Part shown: positions 1 through 8,191 of the stretch, one piece after another | How the letters are laid out: every line of letters starts with the position of its first letter | Numbering within the stretch: position 1 is the stretch's first letter | NCBI RefSeq assembly: GCF_002368035.1 | Contig: NZ_AP018222.1 | Span: 3,202,534 to 3,266,533 of the forward strand | Direction: 5' to 3' | Source of the DNA: Nostoc linckia NIES-25 | Lineage (GTDB): Bacteria > Cyanobacteriota > Cyanobacteriia > Cyanobacteriales > Nostocaceae | Length of the DNA: 64,000 nt | The notes under the pieces: model-generated | What the model saw: only the letters and a program-made list of their open reading frames with translations | What the model was told of the DNA's origin: nothing | Database searches by the model: none | Program-made: the position numbers and the translations under genes

Positions 1-976
1 ACCAACGTTGTTTTTTAGCATAAACAATACTACCAATCACAATTAAAGCCATAACAGTAAGTGCAGCCGGATAACCCCAAGGTTGTTCTAATTCCGGCAT
101 ATACTTGAAGTTCATACCATAAACGCCAGCAATAAAGGTGATTGGTAAGAATACCGCTGATAAGATAGTTAAGCGGTTAATTCTATCGCTAGTTTCACTG
201 GCAATATTATCACGCTGAATTTCCATTAATTCTGACATCCAGATTCTCAGAGTTTGATACTCCTGCCAGAGATTATCGATATGATGAACAAATTCTTGAT
301 TGAACAAAGCCTTTACTGGCTGCGAAATCCATTGGAAATCTTCGTAATCCATCATCATTAAAAGAGACTTAATGCTTTGGAAATTACGACGCCCAACACG
401 AGTAGATTGCCTCATGCTAGCAATCTTATGGTATGTTGATTCATCACCAAAATTTCCTAAAACTTCATCTTCTAAATCATCAAGTTGCCTAGAAATGTAT
501 TCAAATACTGTATGGTAATTATTTAAAATATCTTTAAAAATCAGATAGAAAAGATAGTCAATTCCCCACTTTTGCAGGTCTATATTTCGCTTTTGGAGAT
601 TAGTAGTTAGTACAGTAAATATTTTGACTTCAGTAATTTCAAAAGTGATGATAAAATTCCTTCCTAGCAAAATACTGCCACGTGCTACTTCAAACTCTCG
701 ATTTTTTAGTTGATGAGTTAAAATTTCATAATTATCAAATAAACAATCTTCTGTATCTTCATCCATTCCTGTAGGGGTATGGTTGAAAACCATGTTCACG
801 CGAGATGGATTGAGTTGAAAGTGATTGAGAATTCTGCCAGTTCCAGCGCGATCGCGAAAATTAACACAGCGCAACCAAATATTCTGAGAACCATCAATTC
901 TTTGGAGTACCGTATCAACATTCATGCTAGAAAATAAATCTAGCTGATTCTGAGAAAAAGTAAGAAGAATTAGCAT
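1..976 (-). CDS. corA: CorA-family divalent cation transporter (3' end cut by window edge)
   Basis: This reading frame runs leftwards from an ATG at 976 and leaves the window before its stop, so only the last few residues are missing. The protein would insert in the membrane as a pentameric Mg2+/Co2+ channel. The family mark is visible near the C-terminus: YGMNF, the GMN selectivity motif, follows a hydrophobic helix (AVFLPITFIAGV) and is followed by a second helix (AALTVMALIVIGSIVYA) and a basic tail. The N-terminal part is soluble and helical, as in CorA. An internal ATG 17 codons downstream (MNVDTVLQ) is an alternative start. The gene is followed upstream in the map by psbA in the same orientation, with a hairpin between them. 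Family is clear; the exact ion is inferred. Confidence 0.85.
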   Translation of the reverse strand, partial: MLILLTFSQNQLDLFSSMNVDTVLQRIDGSQNIWLRCVNFRDRAGTGRILNHFQLNPSRVNMVFNHTPTGMDEDTEDCLFDNYEILTHQLKNREFEVARGSILLGRNFIITFEITEVKIFTVLTTNLQKRNIDLQKWGIDYLFYLIFKDILNNYHTVFEYISRQLDDLEDEVLGNFGDESTYHKIASMRQSTRVGRRNFQSIKSLLMMMDYEDFQWISQPVKALFNQEFVHHIDNLWQEYQTLRIWMSELMEIQRDNIASETSDRINRLTILSAVFLPITFIAGVYGMNFKYMPELEQPWGYPAALTVMALIVIGSIVYAKKQRW

Positions 977-1010
977 AGGTAACTTTTATGCCAAAATGCG
1001 AGACGCATTG

Positions 1011-1042
1011 TAGAGACGGCGATTCATCGCGTCTCTATTTTT
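1011..1042. repeat. Palindromic TAGAGACG hairpin with T-run
   Basis: TAGAGACG (1011-1018) pairs with CGTCTCTA (1030-1037) and is followed by a run of T. The same motif recurs near 24424, 25810 and 31081, so it is a dispersed cyanobacterial repeat. Here it lies between psbA and corA. Confidence 0.6.
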
Positions 1043-1061
1043 TACATCACAATTCCAATTA

Positions 1062-1095
1062 AAAAAAGCGCCCCCTTTTCAGAGGACGCTTTTTA
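1062..1095 (-). terminator. Probable psbA terminator
   Basis: An A-rich arm ending AAAAAGCGCC (1063-1072) can pair with GGACGCTTTTT (1084-1094). On the minus strand the hairpin is followed by a T-run, about 20 bp after the psbA stop codon. Confidence 0.75.
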
Positions 1096-1114
1096 TTCAG
1101 CTATTACTTAAGTA

Positions 1115-2197
1115 TTAGCCGTTGATAGCAGGAGCGGTTAGAGCTACAGGAGCAACTTCATCAGCAGCTAAGTCTAAGGGGAAGTTGTGAGCGTTACGCT
1201 CGTGCATTACTTCCATACCCAAGTTAGCGCGGTTGATTACGTCTGCCCAAGTGCTGATAACGCGACCTTGAGAGTCAATGATGGATTGGTTGAAGTTGAA
1301 ACCGTTCAGGTTGAAAGCCATTGTGCTTACACCCAAAGCGGTGAACCAGATACCAACAACAGGCCATGCAGCTAGGAAGAAGTGCAAGGAACGGCTGTTG
1401 TTGAAAGAAGCGTATTGGAAAATCAAGCGACCGAAGTAACCGTGAGCAGCAACGATGTTGTAGGTTTCTTCTTCTTGACCGAATCTGTAACCGTAGTTTT
1501 GAGATTCGGTTTCGGTGGTTTCACGAACCAAGGAGGAAGTTACCAAAGAACCGTGCATTGCGGAGAACAAGGAACCGCCGAATACACCAGCCACACCTAA
1601 CATGTGGAAGGGGTGCATCAGGATGTTGTGCTCTGCTTGGAACACGATCATGAAGTTGAAGGTTCCGGAAATACCCAAGGGCATACCATCAGAGAAAGAA
1701 CCTTGACCGATTGGGTAGATCAAGAATACTGCGGTAGCAGAAGCTAGAGGTGCGCTGTAAGCTACGCAGATCCAAGGACGCATACCTAAGCGGTAAGAAA
1801 GTTCCCACTGACGGCCCATGTAGCAAGCACAACCGATCAAGAAGTGGAAAATTACCAACTGGTAAGGGCCGCCGTTGTACAACCACTCATCTAAGGAAGC
1901 AGCTTCCCAGATGGGGTAGAAGTGTAAACCGATCGCGTTAGAAGAAGGAACAACTGCACCAGAGATGATGTTGTTTCCGTAGATCAAAGAACCGGCAACA
2001 GGCTCGCGGATTCCATCGATGTCCACAGGAGGAGCAGCGATGAAAGCGATTGTGAAGCAAACGGTAGCGGCTAGTAGGGTAGGGATCATCAATACACCGA
2101 ACCAACCAACATAGATGCGGTTGTCAGTGCTGGTAATCCACTCGCAGAAGCGATCCCATACGTTAGCGTTAGAACGCCGTTGTAAGGTTGTGGTCAT
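1115..2197 (-). CDS. psbA: Photosystem II D1 protein, Gln130 form
   Basis: This is a full-length 360-residue D1 reaction-centre protein of photosystem II in the thylakoid membrane. The expected functional residues are all present: Tyr161 (TyrZ), Asp170, Glu189, His190, His198 (P680 chlorophyll), His215 and His272-region iron/QB ligands, Phe255 and Ser264 of the QB pocket, and His332, Glu333, His337, Asp342 and Ala344 of the Mn cluster. The C-terminal extension after Ala344 would be removed by CtpA. Residue 130 is Gln, the D1:1 or low-light type by the convention from Synechococcus PCC 7942, rather than the Glu130 high-light type. The gene is monocistronic: a terminator follows it and about 550 bp of non-coding DNA precedes it. 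Other psbA copies are expected elsewhere in the genome. Confidence 0.98.
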   Translation of the reverse strand: MTTTLQRRSNANVWDRFCEWITSTDNRIYVGWFGVLMIPTLLAATVCFTIAFIAAPPVDIDGIREPVAGSLIYGNNIISGAVVPSSNAIGLHFYPIWEAASLDEWLYNGGPYQLVIFHFLIGCACYMGRQWELSYRLGMRPWICVAYSAPLASATAVFLIYPIGQGSFSDGMPLGISGTFNFMIVFQAEHNILMHPFHMLGVAGVFGGSLFSAMHGSLVTSSLVRETTETESQNYGYRFGQEEETYNIVAAHGYFGRLIFQYASFNNSRSLHFFLAAWPVVGIWFTALGVSTMAFNLNGFNFNQSIIDSQGRVISTWADVINRANLGMEVMHERNAHNFPLDLAADEVAPVALTAPAING

Positions 2198-2449
2198 TGT
2201 TTTATGAGTGCTATGTTTTGTAAAAATTGAACAGGCTAATTTCTTTTTTCGCCTGTAGAAATAAGTCTACATGAATTTACTTTGATGCGAGTTGTAGCTT
2301 AATATTCTGTAACATATTTGTTGAATAAACTCACATAAAGGTAAAGTTTTTCTTCGGATTTATTGCAGTCATAAAAAGCATCAAAAGTATTAATTTGTAT
2401 GGCTTCAAGGGATTTAAACACTAAACTAATTTCAGGACTCTATCCCCCA

Positions 2450-2542
2450 TAGTACTGACGCAAAAATCTCTCTAACTCCTTTCCCTGTCTGTTATCTGCG
2501 CCCTCTGTGGTTAGATTTTCCTTTACCTATGCGTCAGTCCTA
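2450..2542. mobile_element. Miniature inverted-repeat element, TAGKACTGACGC ends
   Basis: Ends TAGTACTGACGC (2450-2461) and GCGTCAGTCCTA (2531-2542) are inverted copies with one mismatch, 93 bp apart. The layout and end sequence resemble the CAGGACTTACGCAA family found three times at 50-59 kb, but the interior differs. No coding capacity. Confidence 0.55.
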
Positions 2543-2670
2543 CCGTAATTATCCTGCTTTACATTTGTTTACAAATATAATTAAAAATATTTAATAAAAA
2601 ATATGTCGTAAGAATCAATCATCCAGAAGTTATAAGGATTTTCAATTACATGGAATTACGAAAAATCATT

Positions 2671-2698
2671 AGGGTAGCACAGCCAGCTGTGCTACCCT
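2671..2698 (-). terminator. Perfect hairpin downstream of the MBOAT gene
   Basis: AGGGTAGCACAGC and GCTGTGCTACCCT form a 13-bp perfect stem with a 2-nt loop. On the minus strand it is followed by ATGATTTTTC, and it lies about 50 bp after the stop of the MBOAT gene, so it can act as its terminator. It may also be a dispersed palindrome. Confidence 0.6.
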
Positions 2699-2750
2699 AT
2701 CTTCTACCTCAAAAATTGCTATTGACTACGGTCAGATGTGTCCCAAGAAA

Positions 2751-4250
2751 TTAAAAATCAAAGTATATATATGGCAAGCTACCTTCAGGAGCCAATAACC
2801 AAACTGCGTAGAAGCATAAAGGTACAAAAACAAGCTTTATAGGCCAGTTGAACTCTAACTTCAACATCCGGTTAAAGGCGTAGACTATAGCCATGAGAGT
2901 AGCTAAAGTTGCCAACACGCAAGCGAGTTGGTATTGGCTCATATTTAAAGCTTCCACATAGACTTTTTGGGCAAACTGGGCGTCGGCTGGATAACCTAAA
3001 AGATGTCGAGTTACCAAAAGAGAGTCTTGGGGGTTAGGTAAGCGGAACCAAATCCAAGACGTAAAAACCATCAGTTGGGTCAACAGCCAAGCTATAAATA
3101 TACCCAAAGGATTTTGCCAGAAATGTTCTAACTTTTCAAAGCGATCGCTAATTACATCTGTAAGCCGATGAACCACTAATGCTAATCCGTGAAGTATCCC
3201 CCACACTACATAACCTAAAGCAGCTCCGTGCCAGATACCAGCAATTAGCATCACAATAAATAAATTCCCACAAGTACGAGTCAAACCTTGACGCGAACCA
3301 CCTAAAGGAAAATAAACATAGTTACGCAGCCAATCGCCTAGAGTCATGTGCCAGCGCCGCCAAAATTCTGCAATGCTGGTGGTGAAATAAGGAAAATCAA
3401 AATTCTCAGGCAGAACCAACCCAAAAAGTAAAGCACTACCACGGGCAATATCTACATAGCCATTGAAATCTAGATATAACTGCAAACCGTAGGCAAATGT
3501 AGCTAACCAGAGATCCGTACTACCCGCCCGCTGTAGATTGCCAAAACATAAATCAACAAAAACTCCCAAATGGTCTGCCAAAATACCTTTTTTGACTGCA
3601 CCCCTAGCAATTAACCACAATCCTTCTGCCACTCTATTAGTAGTAGGTAAGTGTAGAGTATTAAATTGGTTTGCTAAGTTGTGGTAGCGCGTAATGGGGC
3701 CGGAAATTAGTTTGGCAAAAAATAATTTGTACGAAGCAAATTGCAGAAACTTATCCGTAGCTGGGGCCCCACGATAAACATCTATTAAATAAGCAATACA
3801 CTCAAAGGTAAAAAATGAAATCCCTAAGGGTGCAATTAATTTAAAAGAGTTTTCTTGTGGATTTATTTGGATGTTAAAAACAAAGTTATATAAAGGAATA
3901 GTATACTTAAAGCCTAATAAAAGTAAAACGTTGAGAACTATACCTAACCACAGCAGCTTTAAACGACGTAGATTCCAATCATTTTCGATAAATCGCCATT
4001 CTTCATTAGAAATTCGCCAGTCATGAGAATGTTTTCCCAGAGATGTATTCTTGCCAATTTCTACTCCCAAGCGAAAATTAATAAAAGTCAATGCTAATAG
4101 CAATGGTATGTACTGGATATGCAAAGATGCATAGAAAACCAAACTGGCAATTAAGAGCGTCAACAATCGCAATTTCTGTTGTCCTAAAGACCAGTAAATT
4201 CCCAGTACACTCAACAAGAAAAGACCATAGAAAATTGATATAAAGTTCAT
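2751..4250 (-). CDS. MBOAT-family O-acyltransferase (AlgI-like)
   Basis: A 499-residue polytopic membrane protein of the membrane-bound O-acyltransferase family, AlgI branch. The N-terminus begins with hydrophobic helices, and hydrophobic segments continue throughout. The signature FWRRWHMTLGDWLRNYVYFP lies near residue 300 and is followed by IAGIWHGAALGYVVWG, whose His is the conserved catalytic-site histidine. AlgI-type proteins pass acyl (usually acetyl) groups across the membrane for O-acylation of exopolysaccharide or cell-wall polymers. The upstream gene (4375-7374), in the same direction, carries an SGNH-type esterase/acyltransferase domain, as AlgJ/AlgX-type partners do. The two are probably one transcription unit, although 124 bp of tandem repeats separate them. 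Substrate unknown. Confidence 0.88.
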   Translation of the reverse strand: MNFISIFYGLFLLSVLGIYWSLGQQKLRLLTLLIASLVFYASLHIQYIPLLLALTFINFRLGVEIGKNTSLGKHSHDWRISNEEWRFIENDWNLRRLKLLWLGIVLNVLLLLGFKYTIPLYNFVFNIQINPQENSFKLIAPLGISFFTFECIAYLIDVYRGAPATDKFLQFASYKLFFAKLISGPITRYHNLANQFNTLHLPTTNRVAEGLWLIARGAVKKGILADHLGVFVDLCFGNLQRAGSTDLWLATFAYGLQLYLDFNGYVDIARGSALLFGLVLPENFDFPYFTTSIAEFWRRWHMTLGDWLRNYVYFPLGGSRQGLTRTCGNLFIVMLIAGIWHGAALGYVVWGILHGLALVVHRLTDVISDRFEKLEHFWQNPLGIFIAWLLTQLMVFTSWIWFRLPNPQDSLLVTRHLLGYPADAQFAQKVYVEALNMSQYQLACVLATLATLMAIVYAFNRMLKLEFNWPIKLVFVPLCFYAVWLLAPEGSLPYIYFDF

Positions 4251-4257
4251 TTTTTAG

Positions 4258-4376
4258 TCGTTAGTCATTAGTCATTAGTCATTAGTCATTAGTCATTGGG
4301 CATCGGCTATTTCTCCCTCTGCTTCCCCTGCCCCCCATCTCCCCATCTCCCCATCTCCCCATCTCCCCATCTCCCT
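4258..4376. repeat. Heptamer and octamer tandem repeats between two genes
   Basis: A 7-bp unit TTAGTCA is repeated about five times (4261-4297), and an 8-bp unit CCCCATCT about five times (4333-4374). The 7-bp arrays match the STRR class described from heterocystous cyanobacteria. The same heptamer recurs at 31605-31640 and 63720-63811. Confidence 0.8.
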
Positions 4377-7374
4377 ACTTAACTGGCCAGGGAATCATTG
4401 GGTCATTTGCTAACTTTTTCGAGACTTCGTAAGCACCAAAGCGGTTGAGGTGGCTAGGATCAGAAAAATAGTCATTTACTTTCGGCCACTGTTGACTCAA
4501 ATCCCGATAAATAAAGTTGGGGTTAGTTGCTAAATGCAACATGTGTTGTTGGAATTCTTGCTCATATTTTTTACGCACTGGATCTAAATAATCTGCTGTC
4601 AGCGGCATGTTGATAAACACTAAAGAAATTTTCTGAGATTGGGTAAATTCCAGCACTTCTTGGAATGCAGCTTCTTGCTCTCCTCCTAGTTGGAAAGATT
4701 TATAATCGTTGTCATAATTTCCTGGAACTCTAGAATGTTTTTGATAGTATCTAGCAGGATTAAAGCGAATAGACAAAGGTAAAAACCCATCAAAATCAAC
4801 TGCTTGCTGGGATGTATCTTCTAAATTCCCGTCTGTTGGCTGCTTTTGGGATGTAACTGTCTGATTTTGACCAAATTTAAGCAGTTGTTTTTGGACTAAA
4901 CTTTTAATTAGATCGCGGTTTTGATAGCTAGTAGAAACAGATGCTAGAGCCTGATTTAACCAATCATTGACAGCTTGATAACCGTTAGTTTCTTGCTTTT
5001 CTTCTTTTGGCTTTTCTTTTTTTGGATTTTCAGGGGAATCACTGCTAGTTGCGGTTGTCGAGGCTTTCTGCAAAGCTTGTTTATAGCCAGTTGATGCAAC
5101 GATGGATTTAAAGGTAATATCCTCGCGTCCGCCGTTGAAAGCACGAGCGCCATCTGCCCAAAGAATTAATTTCGGCAGTTCTGATGGTTCTAAAACCTGG
5201 CGGATCACAAAGTTTACAACTTGTGCAGTAGCACCATTAATGCCAAAGTTGAACACATCAACATTTGGATAGCCCTGAGTTGCTAAAGCTTTAGAAAGTG
5301 CTGCTGGGTCTACTCCTCTAAGGGCGCGGGAGGAACCAATGATTAATACATCTGGTGGGCTACCAGTTCTAGCGAGGCGTTGTTTATACAGGGCTAGTTG
5401 CTCGTCTAATTGCCTAACATTGAAACTTGGCATTTGCGATCGCGCTGCTAAAAGAATAGCAGTGGCGGTTGCTTTTTCTTTCAGTGGTGCGGCTGCTAAA
5501 TTTCCGCTTTCGGTATCATCACCTTGGGTAAATTGAGAAGCATTGAATACAGAAGTTTGGTTTAGAGAAGATTTGGTTTTGCTTGTGCTGGCAAGAAATG
5601 TCTTTTTCTCGTTGGGATTTTTCCCAGATGTCAACGATGCTTTTTGCTCAGATGGTGCAGGTGAGACATTAGCGACTGTTGGGGAACTTGGAGTAGTGTG
5701 GGCGATGAATTGACCCAACACCCAATCACTTTGAACAGTGAGCAATAATCCCAGTGTCCCCCAAACTAAAGCAATCTTAATTCCTTGAGCATCAGGGTTG
5801 AGGTCTTCTGATTGGTCAGTTTCCGTAAATAGCTGACTTCCCAACAGGAATTTTTTGACTGCTGCATTCGCCGTTGCTAGCCAATCGAGGGCTACTTCTG
5901 TAACAAAACTTTGAACTTCTTCTGTGGTTAAGTCTGGGCGTAAAATTGGTTCGCTAGTTTCAGCCGTAACCAAATCGTTAACGTATTGAGAAGTAGCAGC
6001 AAATTCTGGGGTTGCTTCTGGTACTAAACGTTGGCGATGTTCTAAATCGATGCCATGATGCCAAAAAGGTTCCTTATTCCCTGCACGCCTTCCATAGACG
6101 CGCACTCCTTTTATACCGGGAATTTTTAACTGGCGGATAAACTGTGTAACTTTATTGGCTACTTGTGCCCGTCCTGGACAAACAGGTGCATCGCACATGA
6201 TGTGCAATAAATCACCTTTGTTTAGCAGTTTTACGCGAATTCCACCAGTGAGCAAACGCCAATCTAAGTCAGGATTGAGTAAACGCTCTAGTAAAAAAAC
6301 GATCGCTTCTTCATCGCCAGTATTTGCCAAATCCAGTGGCGATGTTGCAAAGACGGAATGCTCCGCAGCAGGTAAAGCTAGCCAATCAATCCAAGCAGGT
6401 TGGCTGTCGCCTGCTTTTTGTCCATATATTGTGGCGCCGAGAAGGCCTTGGGGAGCGATCGCTTCTAGCTGGGGTAAAATTACCTCCAAGCACGCTGCTT
6501 TATCTGGGATTGGGGCGGTTCCTAAGGGGTCAAAAGCTGGCGTACAAAAAATATGTAGCGTTGATTCTTTGAGAGAAGCTTGGACAGCAACCTTTAACCC
6601 TGACAATACCTCAGTTAGTAATCTGGCGATCGCTTGCACATCCCCCCAACGCGCCCATTCCTTGAGCATCACCTCTGGAGGCGTTAGATCCACCCGCAGC
6701 AGCCAATCAGGTGCAGTTTCACCGGTCACTTGAGAAACTATTACCGCATCTGGATAGCCACAAAGCCTCAGATAACGTAACTTTTGGGCTATTGGTTCCG
6801 CTAGCAACGATGCATCGGGACTATAGCTAGAGTGGCAAAATATCCACAGGCGATTTTCTTCAACCTGAGAATTCTTGGGCTTATATAGCTTAATTTTTGC
6901 GCTCACTGACACGCCCAACGTACTCAAAGTTTCGCTCAGGTAGCGAGCAATGGCATCTGGGTTACCTTGGCGTGCCAAAGTTTCATTAGAGACAATCAGC
7001 GCCCCACCTGGCTGTTTTGAATTTTCCGAGTCTGCTAGTAAAGCTTGCTCCACCTGCTCTACATGCTTGTCGATTTGATTCAAATAAACTCGATGACACC
7101 ATTTAGGGCGCGATTCCCCTTTTCTTCGACCATAGACAAATACTTGGTATATTGAGGGTTGTTCGTTGCTTGTGAGGCTATCCAAATCAGTTTGCTGTAG
7201 TGCTTGCAGCAAATCGGACAGGGTACGCCAACGCTGCGGACATTCTGTCCCCTCACAAAGAATATGAAGGTCATTTCCCCGTAATCGGATTTTCACCCCG
7301 AAAGTGTTAATCCCTGTTGCTTGACTGATCCATTGCACTAAGGATTGCTGGCGGTCTGGTAATACTGTTTTCAT
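4375..7374 (-). CDS. Large membrane-anchored protein: four repeated N-terminal domains and a C-terminal SGNH (DUF1574-like) domain
   Basis: A 999-residue protein in three parts. Residues about 10-105, 138-230, 245-335 and 350-445 are four divergent copies of a domain of about 95 residues, each with a core like LHI(L/F)C followed by V.VYG.(R/K).(G).PxW. A hydrophobic segment lies at about 533-550, then a low-complexity Ser/Thr linker (560-640). The C-terminal part (about 670-999) is an SGNH-hydrolase-like fold: block I is IIGSSRALRG (Ser681/682) and the C-terminal catalytic pair is in DPSHLN (Asp972, His975). Such domains hydrolyse or transfer acyl groups on polysaccharides. It is the upstream partner of the MBOAT gene. 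A single copy of the repeated domain is found again at 26136-27092. The repeated domain has no name I can assign; the DUF1574 label is from memory. Confidence 0.8.
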   Translation of the reverse strand: MKTVLPDRQQSLVQWISQATGINTFGVKIRLRGNDLHILCEGTECPQRWRTLSDLLQALQQTDLDSLTSNEQPSIYQVFVYGRRKGESRPKWCHRVYLNQIDKHVEQVEQALLADSENSKQPGGALIVSNETLARQGNPDAIARYLSETLSTLGVSVSAKIKLYKPKNSQVEENRLWIFCHSSYSPDASLLAEPIAQKLRYLRLCGYPDAVIVSQVTGETAPDWLLRVDLTPPEVMLKEWARWGDVQAIARLLTEVLSGLKVAVQASLKESTLHIFCTPAFDPLGTAPIPDKAACLEVILPQLEAIAPQGLLGATIYGQKAGDSQPAWIDWLALPAAEHSVFATSPLDLANTGDEEAIVFLLERLLNPDLDWRLLTGGIRVKLLNKGDLLHIMCDAPVCPGRAQVANKVTQFIRQLKIPGIKGVRVYGRRAGNKEPFWHHGIDLEHRQRLVPEATPEFAATSQYVNDLVTAETSEPILRPDLTTEEVQSFVTEVALDWLATANAAVKKFLLGSQLFTETDQSEDLNPDAQGIKIALVWGTLGLLLTVQSDWVLGQFIAHTTPSSPTVANVSPAPSEQKASLTSGKNPNEKKTFLASTSKTKSSLNQTSVFNASQFTQGDDTESGNLAAAPLKEKATATAILLAARSQMPSFNVRQLDEQLALYKQRLARTGSPPDVLIIGSSRALRGVDPAALSKALATQGYPNVDVFNFGINGATAQVVNFVIRQVLEPSELPKLILWADGARAFNGGREDITFKSIVASTGYKQALQKASTTATSSDSPENPKKEKPKEEKQETNGYQAVNDWLNQALASVSTSYQNRDLIKSLVQKQLLKFGQNQTVTSQKQPTDGNLEDTSQQAVDFDGFLPLSIRFNPARYYQKHSRVPGNYDNDYKSFQLGGEQEAAFQEVLEFTQSQKISLVFINMPLTADYLDPVRKKYEQEFQQHMLHLATNPNFIYRDLSQQWPKVNDYFSDPSHLNRFGAYEVSKKLANDPMIPWPVK

Positions 7375-7853
7375 GGGAAATTAACTTTAACAGTCAGCGA
7401 TTGTTGGGGATAGTGCCTGCACTTGTAAACTAGAACCATAGGTGTATCACAGTTTGACGTTTTTTTTTAACAATTTTGTTACTTTTGTAGCTTGCAAAAT
7501 CGGCAAAGATAGTCTTGTACGGTTGCAAGTCTGGCTAATGTTGAGTTTTGCGTTTATTTTACTCGCAAGGAGTCAGAAGTCAGAAGTTAGGAGTCAGGAG
7601 TTATAAGTCAGAATTCAGAATTCAGAACTCAGAAGTCAGGAGTTATAAGTCAGAATAATTTTATGTGACTAGCTGATAAATTGTCTTTTAGAGTCTGAAC
7701 GCCTCCGATTGAGCTAACCCTCCTTGTAGGCTAAACCAATAACAAATCTTATCCAATTTAAACTCCTTCTCCTGATATGTGAAGTCCTTCTGAATTCTGA
7801 CTCCTGAATTCTGACTCGTTTTGACTGATTTTTCCACAACCAAAGAATTAGCA
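7375..7853. other. Non-coding region with GTCAGAATTCAG-type repeats
   Basis: Divergent spacer between the SGNH protein and the small gene before ppc. From 7569 to 7660, and again near 7795-7817, it is made of short degenerate units of AGTCAGAATTCAG / AGTCAGGAGTTA type. An open frame on the minus strand here (7688-8050) is produced by these repeats and antisense DNA, and I do not accept it. Promoters for both flanking genes must be within this spacer. Confidence 0.7.
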
Positions 7854-8090
7854 ATGACAGCAGCAAACCAAAAACCCTCAGATAACCCGCCATCCAATCT
7901 GGATTTTTTCAGCATTCCCCAATCATTTTTCTTGCAAATAGGTACAGCGTCTATGGTACTGCTGCTGGTTACACAAAAAGCTACAGTAAAGGCACTAGAA
8001 GCTATAGGGGAAGCTAGTGAAGAAGTATTTCGAGGCGATCGCTTACCCATTCTTGACTTCCCAGAGGATAACGAAACTGAACGAACTTAG
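7854..8090 (+). CDS. Small conserved hypothetical protein upstream of ppc
   Basis: A 78-residue protein from the ATG at 7854 (a TTG at 7821 would add 11 residues but lies next to repeat DNA). A hydrophobic stretch at about residues 26-45 (FFLQIGTASMVLLLVTQKA) suggests membrane association, and the C-terminus is acidic (DFPEDNETERT). Codon use is normal and the gene points toward ppc 101 bp downstream, so they may be co-transcribed. I do not recognise the family. Confidence 0.55.
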   Translation: MTAANQKPSDNPPSNLDFFSIPQSFFLQIGTASMVLLLVTQKATVKALEAIGEASEEVFRGDRLPILDFPEDNETERT

Positions 8091-8191
8091 AAAATATACA
8101 TCGAACAATTATCTGCTCAGGAAAACATCGTGAGCGTCAAGGGCAAAACCTACAAGTGTAAACAGTAGTTGGCTTTACAAGAATCAAGAAT

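Larger units (their letters stand above)
2198..2750. other. Non-coding region upstream of psbA
   Basis: No convincing gene is seen in these 553 bases. The psbA promoter and leader should lie in the first 100 bases or so on the minus strand, but I do not assign -35/-10 boxes. The region also holds a miniature inverted-repeat element (2450-2542) and a strong hairpin (2671-2698). Confidence 0.7.

Noticed and set aside
7688..8050. 120-codon minus-strand frame before ppc
   Set aside because: Antisense to the small gene at 7854-8090 and partly formed by AATTCAG repeats.
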